From assembly GCA_050953365.1 (NCBI GenBank), contig JBMNMN010000002.1:558001-622000 (forward strand): a stretch of 64,000 bases of DNA. Reading direction: 5' to 3'. Below, piece after piece: positions 25,785 through 34,146 of the stretch. The DNA is from UBA1426 sp050953365 (GTDB taxonomy: Bacteria; Bacillota; Clostridia; Peptostreptococcales; Anaerovoracaceae). Numbering within the stretch: the first letter of the stretch is position 1; each line of letters opens with the position of its first letter. A program made the position numbers and the translations under genes. The notes below the pieces were generated by a model that searched no databases, was not told where the DNA came from, and worked only from the letters and a program-made list of their open reading frames with translations.

Positions 25785-26543
25785 CTAAATACTACCATTA
25801 ACCAGATGCTGGCTGAACCGATATCTTTCCTGCAATTCCTTAAGTTTCTTTAACCTTTTTTCATTGCTGCCAACCTTGCGCAGACTGCTCTCAGACCCTT
25901 TTGTACGAATAGATTCAATGATGTTTTCTTCGGTTTTTATTTTATACTCGATCCATTCATTGAGCAAGGGATCTTTACTGGAAAAAAGCAACGGACTGAT
26001 CTCAAACTCCAGATCAGAAAGCTTTCGCATAAATTCATCCTCATTACCTGCCCTATCCCGCTGCAAGGTTGTATCCACAACCATAATTTCACAAATCTTA
26101 TTTCTTTCTCTAACGAGGCGCTCATGTGTTATCGCATACCCGTGTTTATAGAGCCATATACGAAGCTTGTCCGGAACGTTTCGCGGCTGTAGAATGAATT
26201 TAGCAAAACTCCTGGTTTTCACCGGATCGGCAGCAAGAATATCGGAGATCATATGCCCTCCCATACCGGCGATTATCACAGTATCTACCTCGCCGTTTTC
26301 CAATGTTTCCAAGCCGCTTCCCAGGCGAAGATCCGCTTTTATGCCGGGCGCAAAAGTAAGCAGGTTTTCTCTGGCCTTTCCCAGGGGGCCCTCCCGAATA
26401 TCGCTGAGGATGACTTTAGGGCTCCGTTTTTGTTGAAGCAGAAAAATAGGCAGCAGACCGTGGTCTGTGCCTATATCGGCTACTGTCTCCCCTTCAAACA
26501 CATAATCCGCTATTGCAGCAAGTCTTTCCGAAAGTCGCAACAT
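25785..26543 (-). CDS. trmK: tRNA (adenine22-N1)-methyltransferase TrmK
   Basis: S-adenosylmethionine-dependent enzyme that makes m1A22 in tRNA; 252 residues. The Rossmann motif VADIGTDHGLLPIFLLQ at residues 21-37 and the IIAGMGGHMI motif near residue 94 match TrmK (YqfN). A coiled C-terminal part containing SNEKRLKKLKELQERY is also usual. It is co-transcribed with the Nif3-like gene. The upstream region is cut by an ISLre2 element 122 bases from the start codon. Confidence 0.94.
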   Translation of the reverse strand: MLRLSERLAAIADYVFEGETVADIGTDHGLLPIFLLQQKRSPKVILSDIREGPLGKARENLLTFAPGIKADLRLGSGLETLENGEVDTVIIAGMGGHMISDILAADPVKTRSFAKFILQPRNVPDKLRIWLYKHGYAITHERLVRERNKICEIMVVDTTLQRDRAGNEDEFMRKLSDLEFEISPLLFSSKDPLLNEWIEYKIKTEENIIESIRTKGSESSLRKVGSNEKRLKKLKELQERYRFSQHLVNGSI

Positions 26544-26620
26544 AGTTACACGTTCCTACAATCTTTTTTTTATTTTAATAAACCCCATTTTTACTCCGTC
26601 ATTTAATAATGATTATATCG

Positions 26621-26649
26621 ATTATATCAAATTTAAGTTCAATAAGCAA
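26621..26649 (-). promoter_or_regulatory. Promoter of trmK
   Basis: Minus-strand TTGCTT (26644-26649) and TATAAT (26621-26626) are separated by 17 bases. The ISLre2 target duplication starts at 26657, so the element inserted just upstream and left the promoter intact. Confidence 0.55.
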
Positions 26650-26750
26650 AATGGTAGCTGGAGGTGTTAGTGTCAAGTAATCGTTGGCAAGTTTTGTCCA
26701 TACAAGTTTCCTGTGATGTTTTGATGGATATTCCGCATTTATTCCACGGT

Positions 26751-26872
26751 CCTGTTTACATGGGGCCCCTGTCCCTCTGGACCCCCTTTTTTTAGGCAGA
26801 AATAACCCGCTTCTGTCGGGCGTCATTTCTGCCGCCGAGAGTTTACCAGAGGGACAGCCCCAAATAAACAGG
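26751..26872. repeat. Structured inverted repeat in the ISLre2 left arm
   Basis: Outer arms CCTGTTTA...TGGGGC...TGTCCCTCTGG (26751-26780) and CCAGAGGGACAG...CCCCA...TAAACAGG (ending 26872) pair over about 27 positions with one small bulge. Inside, GGCAGAAAT (26795-26803) pairs with ATTTCTGCC (26825-26833). The whole unit would fold into a long two-part hairpin as RNA, or a cruciform. It is preserved almost base for base in the decayed copy at 62651-62773. Confidence 0.8.
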
Positions 26873-27061
26873 CTTTCGCGGCATAAACGCTCTTTTTAAG
26901 GCGCAGGGTAGCAGTAGCAGCTTCATTGTGTAGAGTGTGGGCAACGTGTCTTTTGTTGTCCAAGCCTTGTGCGTCAACCTTTTAGGTTGTCCACATGGCG
27001 GCACTATCCATAGTATGGTTGGTTTGTTCGTAATTTTGCTTCCGCCTGTCGGCTATCCATC

Positions 27062-28516
27062 TTACCGATAAATCAGTTCACTGCTAACTCTATCATTTAG
27101 CAGATTGATAATCGCTTTACGGCCGTTTGTTACGAATGTACTGTTAAAGGGCTTGCCTCCTCTAACTGGGTAAAGATAGCCTTGCCCATCCGTCTTCGGA
27201 GCTTTTGCTGCACTTAGGATTTCCTCTATCTCTTGCGTATACCGCTCCGGCAATTCCACCTTTGATAAGGACGTTACGGCTTGATGAAGCTTTCCACATA
27301 CTTTCTTGCACAAGATACGTCCTAGGTTTGATGCACCTTGCTTGCTCCAACTGGCTTTCTGATGCTTCATCCGCTTCGCTGCACCATCACATACATGGTG
27401 CTCCATTGTTCCAAGATTTCGGTATTCTACACCCACCGGTGGCGATGGTAGTTTCAACCCTCTTTCCTGATAGGGAATGAGACCTTCCTGATTGCTTCTG
27501 AAGTATTGATAAAGCTTCAGAAGCTTCTTCTGTTCATCCGGCTCCTCTTCCTGTTCCCCGATCCATCTTAAATATTGCAATAGCTCTGCAATCCTCTTTT
27601 CCGAAAGCAATTTGTGTATGATCTTTCTCTGCTCTACATTCTTTACTTTCCTTAGGATCTCACGGTTCTTGTGGAATGGGTCCAGCTGGAAATGTACATC
27701 TTCATCCACAAGCCCTCCCTTGATCCACTCTCCTCCATCTCCGTTTAGAATGCGTATTTCAATTTCATCGGTGTTGAATACGGAAGCGATGGCTCCTTCC
27801 TTCTTTTTTTGAAAGGATCCTGCATCTTCGAAGCCGCAAACCATTATCTTGTTTCGCAGGGAATAACGTCTTTCCGACTCCTTTTCCCATCCATCATAGG
27901 CTACTGCCATCTTCATCTCACGTTTCCTTGCATTTTCCGGACGGTCTTTCCCCTGCATATTGATCCAAACGCCATCCGCTTCTTCAAACAGTATGGCTGT
28001 GGTTATCTCACCTTTTCCTTCACCTTTTTCCGCCTTCTGCGCTTCGGCTTTCTCTACTTTCTCTAGCTTCTCGCCCAAGTCCTGTATCACATTCCAGGCA
28101 CCTCCGTGGCTAATTGCTTGCCCTGTCATGCTGCTCACTTTATCCGCTGTTTCCCGGTAAGAACAGACACTTACACTCTCGGCGATCCTTGTTGCGAGAT
28201 TCCTTGTCACTTTCCCAAAGGTAGCCATTTTCAACACTTCATCCAACAGGTAAACGCAGGCTTTTTCACCCGTTTCAAGGGTTGTCTCATATACGGTTCT
28301 ATCATAGGTAACCTCACCCATTAGTGTTTTTAATGTTGTAGCCCGGCTGCCCTTATGCCGATACGTCTTTTTATCCCTGCTTTCTGCAAGTTGTTTATCC
28401 ATCTGCTTTAGCACTTCTTCCATCAGGCTTGCTGCATACTCGCATCCAATTCGGAAAATCTCTTTCTCTAAAGTATTGAAGTCTAGTTCCTTCTCTGATA
28501 ATATAGTTTTCATCAT
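27062..28516 (-). CDS. ISLre2-family transposase
   Basis: Full-length transposase of 484 residues (UPF0236 type). It has an N-terminal segment with YRHKGSRATTLKTLMGEV, a central DDE-like catalytic region containing LFEEADGVWINMQGKDR and LNGDGGEWIKGG, and a basic C-terminal region including EHHVCDGAAKRMKHQKASW. These match the family as I know it. AGGAGG lies five bases before the ATG at 28516. There are no internal stops or frameshifts. A degenerate relative is present at the right edge of the window. Confidence 0.92.
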   Translation of the reverse strand: MMKTILSEKELDFNTLEKEIFRIGCEYAASLMEEVLKQMDKQLAESRDKKTYRHKGSRATTLKTLMGEVTYDRTVYETTLETGEKACVYLLDEVLKMATFGKVTRNLATRIAESVSVCSYRETADKVSSMTGQAISHGGAWNVIQDLGEKLEKVEKAEAQKAEKGEGKGEITTAILFEEADGVWINMQGKDRPENARKREMKMAVAYDGWEKESERRYSLRNKIMVCGFEDAGSFQKKKEGAIASVFNTDEIEIRILNGDGGEWIKGGLVDEDVHFQLDPFHKNREILRKVKNVEQRKIIHKLLSEKRIAELLQYLRWIGEQEEEPDEQKKLLKLYQYFRSNQEGLIPYQERGLKLPSPPVGVEYRNLGTMEHHVCDGAAKRMKHQKASWSKQGASNLGRILCKKVCGKLHQAVTSLSKVELPERYTQEIEEILSAAKAPKTDGQGYLYPVRGGKPFNSTFVTNGRKAIINLLNDRVSSELIYR

Positions 28517-28825
28517 ACAAGCCTCCTGTTGGTTGTTGTCACAAACTTATCTTACAGGAATTCTTGTATGAGGGGAAGGGGGCTTTGCTCTCTTCCTTTT
28601 TTCTTTCTTTGCCAACTAAAATTATACTCTAAGGCTGGAGGTTGATCCCTTCAAAATTTTTGCTCATTTTGGCGAAATTAAAAAAAGTGGATCTCTGGAC
28701 TTTAACGGAAATGTCTACAATAGCTTTTGTTATAATCAAAAACAGAATTGAATATTGCTGTCTGGAGATTCTTATCAGCTTGTAATGGTTTCTACCACGC
28801 TTTTTTTAAACAAAAAAACGAGAAA

Positions 28826-28858
28826 TTATTTCCAAGATTGTGGAACAAAGATTTCCTT
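28826..28858 (-). pseudogene. Displaced native 3' end of dgt, cut off by IS30
   Basis: Read on the minus strand, the IS30 target duplication (28846-28858) continues in the dgt frame into the codons for VPQSWK and a TAA stop at 28826. A FVPxSW-type ending is characteristic of dGTPase-like proteins. The IS30 at 28859-30055 now separates these codons from the gene body. The rest of the 28643-28825 segment shows no gene that I can recognise. Confidence 0.8.
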
Positions 28859-30055
28859 CCTGAATTGCAATAACAAGTTGAACTAATCTCCGTACCTTGA
28901 CAAATCTCTGTTGTTAAAGAGCATAGATTAAATCGAGTTCCTCATCGAAGAGTTCTTCTGGGGTTTTATAGCCTAAGATCTTTCTTGGAAGGCCGTTTAT
29001 CCATTCTTCAACTCGTGCAATGGCCTCTTGGCTGTATTCGGAAATCTTCTTACCTTTGGGTATGAAGCGCCTAATCAGGCCGTTATGGTTTTCATTGGTA
29101 CCACGTTCGAATGCGGAGTAAGGATGTGTAAAATATACCCCTACACCCTGTTCCTTCAAGGTTGACAGAGCAGCGAACTCAGATCCATTATCTGCAGTAA
29201 GGCTTTTGAAGACCTTTTGAAACCGACTGCCAAATTCGTCTTTGATCTGGTCAAATTCCTGCATAACCGCTTCTGCTGTTTTGGCAGGAATCTTTCGAAT
29301 CAATGTGTTTCTGGTTTTTCGTTCGACAATGGTCAATAAGCTTTCATCCTCCTTGGATTTTGAGCCTATTACCGTATCAATTTCCCAGTGCCCAAACTCT
29401 TCTCGATCTTCCACATGACAAGGCCGGTTTTCAATACTGTCACCGAGGTTTCGCTTGTTGGCCCGGACTCGGATTCCTTTCTTGCTACGCTTTAGCTTAA
29501 GTGGTAAATCCGTGTTTTTAACTTTCATAAGCCCTAGATCTATGTAGTTGTAAATGGTTTTGGTACAAAGCATCTTATCGAATTTACCCGTTGCTGCAGC
29601 CCTACCTACGGCAGAGTCCACGGACCAATCTTCCTCTAACATCATCTTCTCAACATAGCCTACGAACTCACTGCACTGTAGCAGCTTGTACCTGCGACCA
29701 GTGTTCCGGCGATTTGCCTCATATTTAGCCTGGCCGGCATCAGCGTAGTAGATTTTTACTAATTTGCCCTGCTTTATCTGTTCCACTGTGCCACGCCTTA
29801 GTTCGTTTGTAATGGTGTTTATGGGCCGATTTAGCAGTTTTGCGATGGCATAAGCAGTTTTGCCTTCACCAGCCAATAACTCGATTTTTACCCGCTCTTT
29901 AAAAGATAGATGTTTATTCTTTCGCGGATTAGGTGTAAACTGTGAGTGATCCATAGTGATTCGCCTTTCTGTGTATGTTTTGTGGTAAAACTATTTTACA
30001 ACAGAAATCGTCACTATGGATTCCTTATTAGTTCAACTTCATTTTACAATTCGCC
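28859..30055 (-). mobile_element. IS30-family insertion sequence, copy 1
   Basis: Element of 1,197 bp flanked by the 13-bp direct repeat CAAAGATTTCCTT (28846-28858 and 30056-30068). The ends are inverted repeats of about 25 bp, CCTGAATTGCAATAACAAG... and GGCGAATTGTAAAATGAAG..., both ending at a shared GTTGAACTA. It encodes one complete transposase. The insertion lies in the last codons of dgt. A second copy of exactly the same length is at 55647. The target duplication is longer than the few base pairs usually quoted for IS30. Confidence 0.92.
28914..29954 (-). CDS. IS30-family transposase (copy 1)
   Basis: Transposase of 346 residues. The N-terminal helix-turn-helix region has LSFKERVKIELLAGEGKTAY and TITNELRRGTVEQ, as in IS30 proteins. 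The DDE catalytic core shows EFGHWEIDTVIG (first Asp), LTADNGSEFAA (second Asp) and FERGTNENHNGLIRRF (Glu). The frame is intact. It shares a near-identical N-terminal third with the copy at 55748 but differs more in the catalytic half. Confidence 0.95.
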   Translation of the reverse strand: MDHSQFTPNPRKNKHLSFKERVKIELLAGEGKTAYAIAKLLNRPINTITNELRRGTVEQIKQGKLVKIYYADAGQAKYEANRRNTGRRYKLLQCSEFVGYVEKMMLEEDWSVDSAVGRAAATGKFDKMLCTKTIYNYIDLGLMKVKNTDLPLKLKRSKKGIRVRANKRNLGDSIENRPCHVEDREEFGHWEIDTVIGSKSKEDESLLTIVERKTRNTLIRKIPAKTAEAVMQEFDQIKDEFGSRFQKVFKSLTADNGSEFAALSTLKEQGVGVYFTHPYSAFERGTNENHNGLIRRFIPKGKKISEYSQEAIARVEEWINGLPRKILGYKTPEELFDEELDLIYAL

Positions 30056-31046
30056 CAAAGATTTCCTTAAATAAATTTACCGCGTAACGGTCTGTCATTC
30101 CGGCAATATGATCCTTCACAACTTCTTGCACTCCATATTGAGGAATCCGGCACTTCCATTCATCCGGTAATTTATCGGGATTAGATTCATAATAATCGTA
30201 AAGGGAAAATATCATATGTTTTATTTTATCAAGCTCTTCGTCCTTTTTTACTTTTTTGCTATGATATACGTTTTCGAACATAAAATCACGTAATTTATTC
30301 ATATAGAAGAGCCTTTCTTCGCTCATGACGATATCATCGGATTTATCGCTGCTCATGACAACATCGCTGACCAGATTATTGATCCGGCTCCGATGATCCG
30401 ATCCAAGAGCCTTAATACAATCCGCCGGCAAATCAGCTTCACATATTACACCGCTTCGCAGCGCATCGTCTATATCGTGATTTATATAGGCGATGCGGTC
30501 GCTGAATCGAACAATTTTTCCTTCAGGCGTAAAAGGAACTCCCTCCCCGGTATGGTTCAAAATGCCGTCTCTTACCTCTGCCGTCAGGTTCATGCCAGCC
30601 TTCCCGCCACGGTTTTCCAGCACATCCACCACTCTCAGCCCCTGGACATTGTGTTTGAAGCCATCGGCATGTCTCTGATTTAAATACTCCTCTCCGTTAT
30701 GGCCAAATGGAGTATGTCCCAGATCATGGCCCATTGCAATGGCTTCTGTTAAGTCCTCATTTAAACGAAGAGATCTTGCAATTGTCCTTGCGATTTGTGA
30801 AACTTCAAGAGTATGAGTCAGACGGGTCCGAAAGTGGTCTCCTTCCGGAGCAAGAAAAACCTGGGTTTTATGCATGAGGCGACGAAAAGCTTTGGAGTGG
30901 ATGATCCGATCTCTGTCCCGCTGAAACTCCGTCCGAAAATCGCACTTAAGTTCATCCTGCATGCGGCCTTTCGACTCTGCGGACTTGGTGGCTCTGTCAG
31001 CAAGTATTTTATATTCACGCTGTTCCAGCTCTTCGCGAAGGATCAT
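30039..31046 (-). CDS. dgt: Deoxyguanosinetriphosphate triphosphohydrolase-like protein, C-terminus altered by IS30
   Basis: HD-domain enzyme that cleaves dNTPs to nucleoside and triphosphate; 335 residues as now encoded. The HD metal-binding motif appears as TRLTHTLEVSQIA, MGHDLGHTPFGHNGE and VRFSDRIAYINHDIDDA. The ATG at 31046 is chosen because AGGAGGGG sits just upstream; the open frame extends further but would enter the catalase gene. The last five codons (GRIVK) and the stop at 30039 are IS30 sequence. The native ending (VPQSWK) lies on the other side of the element. The catalytic core is untouched, so activity may persist. dnaG and rpoD, which often follow this gene in Clostridia, are not here. 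Confidence 0.92.
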   Translation of the reverse strand: MILREELEQREYKILADRATKSAESKGRMQDELKCDFRTEFQRDRDRIIHSKAFRRLMHKTQVFLAPEGDHFRTRLTHTLEVSQIARTIARSLRLNEDLTEAIAMGHDLGHTPFGHNGEEYLNQRHADGFKHNVQGLRVVDVLENRGGKAGMNLTAEVRDGILNHTGEGVPFTPEGKIVRFSDRIAYINHDIDDALRSGVICEADLPADCIKALGSDHRSRINNLVSDVVMSSDKSDDIVMSEERLFYMNKLRDFMFENVYHSKKVKKDEELDKIKHMIFSLYDYYESNPDKLPDEWKCRIPQYGVQEVVKDHIAGMTDRYAVNLFKEIFGRIVK

Positions 31047-31074
31047 TCCGCCCCTCCTTTGTGTTACGATTTTA

Positions 31075-32295
31075 TCACAGTCTGAGCCATTTTTCAAGGG
31101 AAGCGCCTACCGCCTTGTTGGCTTCTTTCAGATAACCGGCAATCTTTCTTTGAATACTCTCATCTACAAAGAGCAGCTCTTCTCCCATATTGTCAATGAG
31201 GGTATTTTTGTCTTTTTCGCTCATAGACTGAAGGCGCCAGGCCAACTGGCCGGTGTCGAGGGTCCTTCCGTCATAGGGTTTCATTTCAAATCCGTCAACG
31301 GCAATTTCCTGCTGTAAAAAAGGTAAGGCATTACTGGCCTGCGCAGATCCGAACCTGCACCTTTCTTCGTCCATAGAAAGAAAAGTCATGGCCAACAGCA
31401 TCGGCTCCGCTGAAAGGTATATCCCCGGAATCAACCTTCCCGGTGAAAAGCAGCAGTTTTCCACTTCCTCGCGATAATTTTCCACTCCGCTCCGCAGAAT
31501 CATGATTCCTACTTTTATCCATGGCACTGAAGCTTCCGGCCATATAACCGTAGGATCCAGCAAGGAAAACTCGCTCTCAACGCTTTGCTTGGTTGAAATC
31601 AATTGAACGCAGAGCTCATACTTGATACTGCGTCCGTCTTCAAGAGTTATTGCTAAATCACGAGCTGCCGCATCGGGATCATAACCGGCCAAAAATTCGG
31701 CTTCCTGGCGGCTGATCTCCTCAACGCCTTCCAAGGGCCTCCAATGATATCTTACCCAGAATCTGTCCCCTTGACAGTTTTCCCATATATACGTATGCAC
31801 ACTGTGCCCTTCCATGGTACGATAGCTTTTTAGAGTCCCTCGATCGGAATAAAGCCAAGAGATCATATGCATGGTTTCCGGATTGTCGGCGACAAACTGC
31901 CACAAACGTTCCGGATCCCGGATGTTCGTTCTTGGACACGGGCTGAGCGCTTCTAACAGGTGAGGATATTTTTCCGGATCTTTGATAAAAAACACCGGTA
32001 AATTTGTCCCTATTAAATCATATATACCCTCCTGGGTAAAAAATTTAACAGAAAAACCTCTTACATCTCTTGCCGTATCCGCCGAACCGGCTCTTCCCAT
32101 CATGCGGGAAAAACGCACAAATACCGGCGTCTCCAGTTCCGCATTTTGCAGGAAACAAGCCTTGGTATACTCTTTCATTGTCATGTAAGGAATAAAAATA
32201 CCTCTTGCTCCTGCGCCTTTTGCATGCGTTATCGGCTCCTGCTGTCTTTGCCGGTTCAGCCGGGCAAGACTTTCGATCAATCCCATAGTCAGCAT
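31075..32295 (-). CDS. Catalase-fold protein lacking the usual heme-ligand tyrosine
   Basis: Protein of 406 residues related to heme catalases over its whole length. THAKGAGARG near residue 23 keeps the distal histidine. GSADTARDVRGFSVKFF and DLIGTNLPVFFIKDPEKYP match the conserved core, although the usual GNNTP is GTNLP. The C-terminal part (from about residue 340) resembles the catalase-related helical domain. The region normally reading RLFxYxDTxxHRLG instead reads MTFLSMDEERCRFG, so by alignment the proximal Tyr ligand is Ser and its partner Arg is Met. It may not act as a normal catalase. The ATG at 32295 has AGGAGG eight bases upstream; an in-frame TTG at 32301 is less likely. It is 28 bases upstream of dgt. 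Confidence 0.82.
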   Translation of the reverse strand: MLTMGLIESLARLNRQRQQEPITHAKGAGARGIFIPYMTMKEYTKACFLQNAELETPVFVRFSRMMGRAGSADTARDVRGFSVKFFTQEGIYDLIGTNLPVFFIKDPEKYPHLLEALSPCPRTNIRDPERLWQFVADNPETMHMISWLYSDRGTLKSYRTMEGHSVHTYIWENCQGDRFWVRYHWRPLEGVEEISRQEAEFLAGYDPDAAARDLAITLEDGRSIKYELCVQLISTKQSVESEFSLLDPTVIWPEASVPWIKVGIMILRSGVENYREEVENCCFSPGRLIPGIYLSAEPMLLAMTFLSMDEERCRFGSAQASNALPFLQQEIAVDGFEMKPYDGRTLDTGQLAWRLQSMSEKDKNTLIDNMGEELLFVDESIQRKIAGYLKEANKAVGASLEKWLRL

Positions 32296-32367
32296 AAACA
32301 AGGCCTCCTGCGTTTTCTACCAATATATGCAGAAACAGATACAGGAGGTGCAAAGTTCATGGAAGTA

Positions 32368-32802
32368 TCAAAGGCCGGTATGACCGAAGCCCCCGTCACC
32401 TCGGAGACTGTCTTCCAACGCATCCACCGGCTCCCATTCTACGGTTTCATATCGCGCCACGACCATCTGGGCGATGCGGTCTCCGTTGTTGATGACAAAC
32501 GGTTCCTCTCCCCAATTGATCAATCCTACTTTGATTTCACCACGGTAATCGCTGTCGATGGTGCCCACTCCGTTAACCAATCCAATACCGTGTTTAACAG
32601 CCAAGCCGCTTCTGGCGCGGATCTGCGCTTCGTAACCTTCGGGCAGTTCAATGAAGATGCCCGTGGGGACAAGGCATCTTTCACCGGGATTCAATACCAC
32701 AGGTTCTGTTAGCAGAGCGCGTATATCCATACCGGCGGATCCCTTGGTTTCATATTTGGGAAGCGTCTCGCCGGAGGTCACGATTTTCACTTTTACTTTC
32801 AT
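32368..32802 (-). CDS. dut: dUTP diphosphatase
   Basis: Hydrolyses dUTP to dUMP and keeps uracil out of DNA. The 144-residue product shows all five trimeric-dUTPase motifs: GSAGMDIRA, ARSGLAVKHGIG, NGVGTIDSDYRGEI, GDRIAQMV and the C-terminal GDGGFGHTG arm. The start ATG shares a base with the stop codon of the upstream M16 peptidase gene (TGATG), so translation is coupled. The dut-after-mpp order is shared with Bacillus and many Clostridia. Confidence 0.96.
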   Translation of the reverse strand: MKVKVKIVTSGETLPKYETKGSAGMDIRALLTEPVVLNPGERCLVPTGIFIELPEGYEAQIRARSGLAVKHGIGLVNGVGTIDSDYRGEIKVGLINWGEEPFVINNGDRIAQMVVARYETVEWEPVDALEDSLRGDGGFGHTGL

Positions 32803-34067
32803 CACATCTGTTCCTTTAGATCATTAAATTTCGAATGAATATCGTAATCCTTCTTGCTGATCAATACTACGGAATACCGGTCCATATCCGCGATGATTGA
32901 GGCCGCTTCGCTCAGCGCATCCATCTCTACCCCATCGATTTTGTCTATGATCTCCTGGGTGGTCAAAAGCCGGGACAGCAACAAAGTATTTTTACCGTTT
33001 GCATACATTCTGTTGTTAACGTTCTCCTGCGCAAATACATAGCTGCTCTTCATCTGTTCTTTCGCTATGGCAAGCTCTTCTTCGTCTATTCCTTTCTCCT
33101 TAATCAATCGCATCTCTTCCGCAATGGCTTCTATGGCATCCTCCACTTTGGAATGACTCACCCCTGCATATATGCTGTAAATCCCATCCGTTACATATGA
33201 GTTGCATCCGGAATATACCGAATAAGCCAGCCCTTTTTCTTCTCTTATCTTCTGGAAAAGGCGGGAGCTCATACTTCCTCCTACGATGCTGTTTAGGAGG
33301 ATCATGGGATAATATAGCTTGTCCTCCTGCGGCACCCCTTTTACACCCATGCAAATGTGGCTTTGTTCCACATCTTTTACCCGTACTTGGTAAGAAGGAA
33401 TATACGTCGCCCCTTGGCCGGCCTTTTTTTCCTTACTTGTTTTGATGCCGGGTAACTTGGAATCAAACAGATGGTAGACGTAATCTGCATCGAAGTTGCC
33501 GGCAACGGATATAACAATGCTGTCGGTGGTGTATTCCCGGGCAATATAGTCCAGAATCATATCCCGGCTAATGCCTTCCAATGACTCCCGGGTGCCGATA
33601 ATGGGCCGTTGCAGTGACGTTCCCCGAAATACCATTTCCAACAGCAGCTCCCCTGCATGATCTTCCGGATTGTCTTCAATCATCTTGATTTCCTCATAAA
33701 TCACATCTTTTTCCTTCAGAAGCTCCTCCGGATCAAACTTGGAATTCAAAAACATATCAATCAGGATGTCACAGGCTTTGTCGATACTATTTTGGAGCGT
33801 CTTGATGTAATAACAAGTGGCTTCCTTACCCGTGAACGCGTTCATGTGTCCGCCTATACGATCCACATCCTCGGCAATCTGTTTTGCGCTTCTCTTTTCC
33901 GTCCCTTTGAACATCATGTGCTCAATGAGGTGGGAAATTCCCGAGTTGACCGGCTCCTCGTCAACGGAACCGGCTTTTACCCATATTCCTACGGAAACGG
34001 ACTGGACAGCAGGAAGCTTCTCCATGACCATTCGAATTCCGTTATTCAGTGTTCTGTTAATTATCAT
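32802..34067 (-). CDS. M16-family zinc peptidase (YmxG/MlpA-like)
   Basis: Processing-peptidase-like protein of 421 residues. The inverted zinc motif HLIEHMMFKGT (HxxEH) at about residues 46-56 and the downstream Glu region EKDVIYEEIKMIEDNPEDH give the M16 active site. A second, non-catalytic M16 half follows, with SSRLFQKIREEKGLAYSVYS near residue 280. It lies between ylxY-like and dut, as YmxG does in B. subtilis, where the role is not fully settled. Confidence 0.92.
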   Translation of the reverse strand: MIINRTLNNGIRMVMEKLPAVQSVSVGIWVKAGSVDEEPVNSGISHLIEHMMFKGTEKRSAKQIAEDVDRIGGHMNAFTGKEATCYYIKTLQNSIDKACDILIDMFLNSKFDPEELLKEKDVIYEEIKMIEDNPEDHAGELLLEMVFRGTSLQRPIIGTRESLEGISRDMILDYIAREYTTDSIVISVAGNFDADYVYHLFDSKLPGIKTSKEKKAGQGATYIPSYQVRVKDVEQSHICMGVKGVPQEDKLYYPMILLNSIVGGSMSSRLFQKIREEKGLAYSVYSGCNSYVTDGIYSIYAGVSHSKVEDAIEAIAEEMRLIKEKGIDEEELAIAKEQMKSSYVFAQENVNNRMYANGKNTLLLSRLLTTQEIIDKIDGVEMDALSEAASIIADMDRYSVVLISKKDYDIHSKFNDLKEQM

Positions 34068-34146
34068 TCGTTAATTTCTCCTCCAACTCTTCTTCAATTC
34101 TCTACATAACGGAGCCATTATACCACAAAACTCTAGTATTTTTTAA

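Larger units (their letters stand above)
26666..28633 (-). mobile_element. ISLre2-family insertion sequence, complete copy
   Basis: Element of 1,968 bp. It is flanked by the 9-bp direct repeat GCTGGAGGT (26657-26665 and 28634-28642), the target-duplication length known for ISLre2. The ends are imperfect inverted repeats of about 25 bp: GTTAGTGTCAAG... on the left and CTTAGAGTATAA... on the right, both reaching a shared GTTGGCAA. It carries one transposase gene and a long non-coding left arm (26666-27061) with a strong folded inverted repeat. The second copy at 62562 confirms the left boundary. Intact ends and coding frame suggest the copy could be active. Confidence 0.88.

Noticed and set aside
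28643..28825. Remnant of dnaG or another gene between the two IS elements
   Set aside because: No frame on either strand gives a recognisable peptide; apart from the dgt 3' codons at its edge the segment is uninformative by eye.
32295..32301. TTG start for the catalase-like gene
   Set aside because: The ATG six bases downstream has AGGAGG at the usual distance and is the stronger start.
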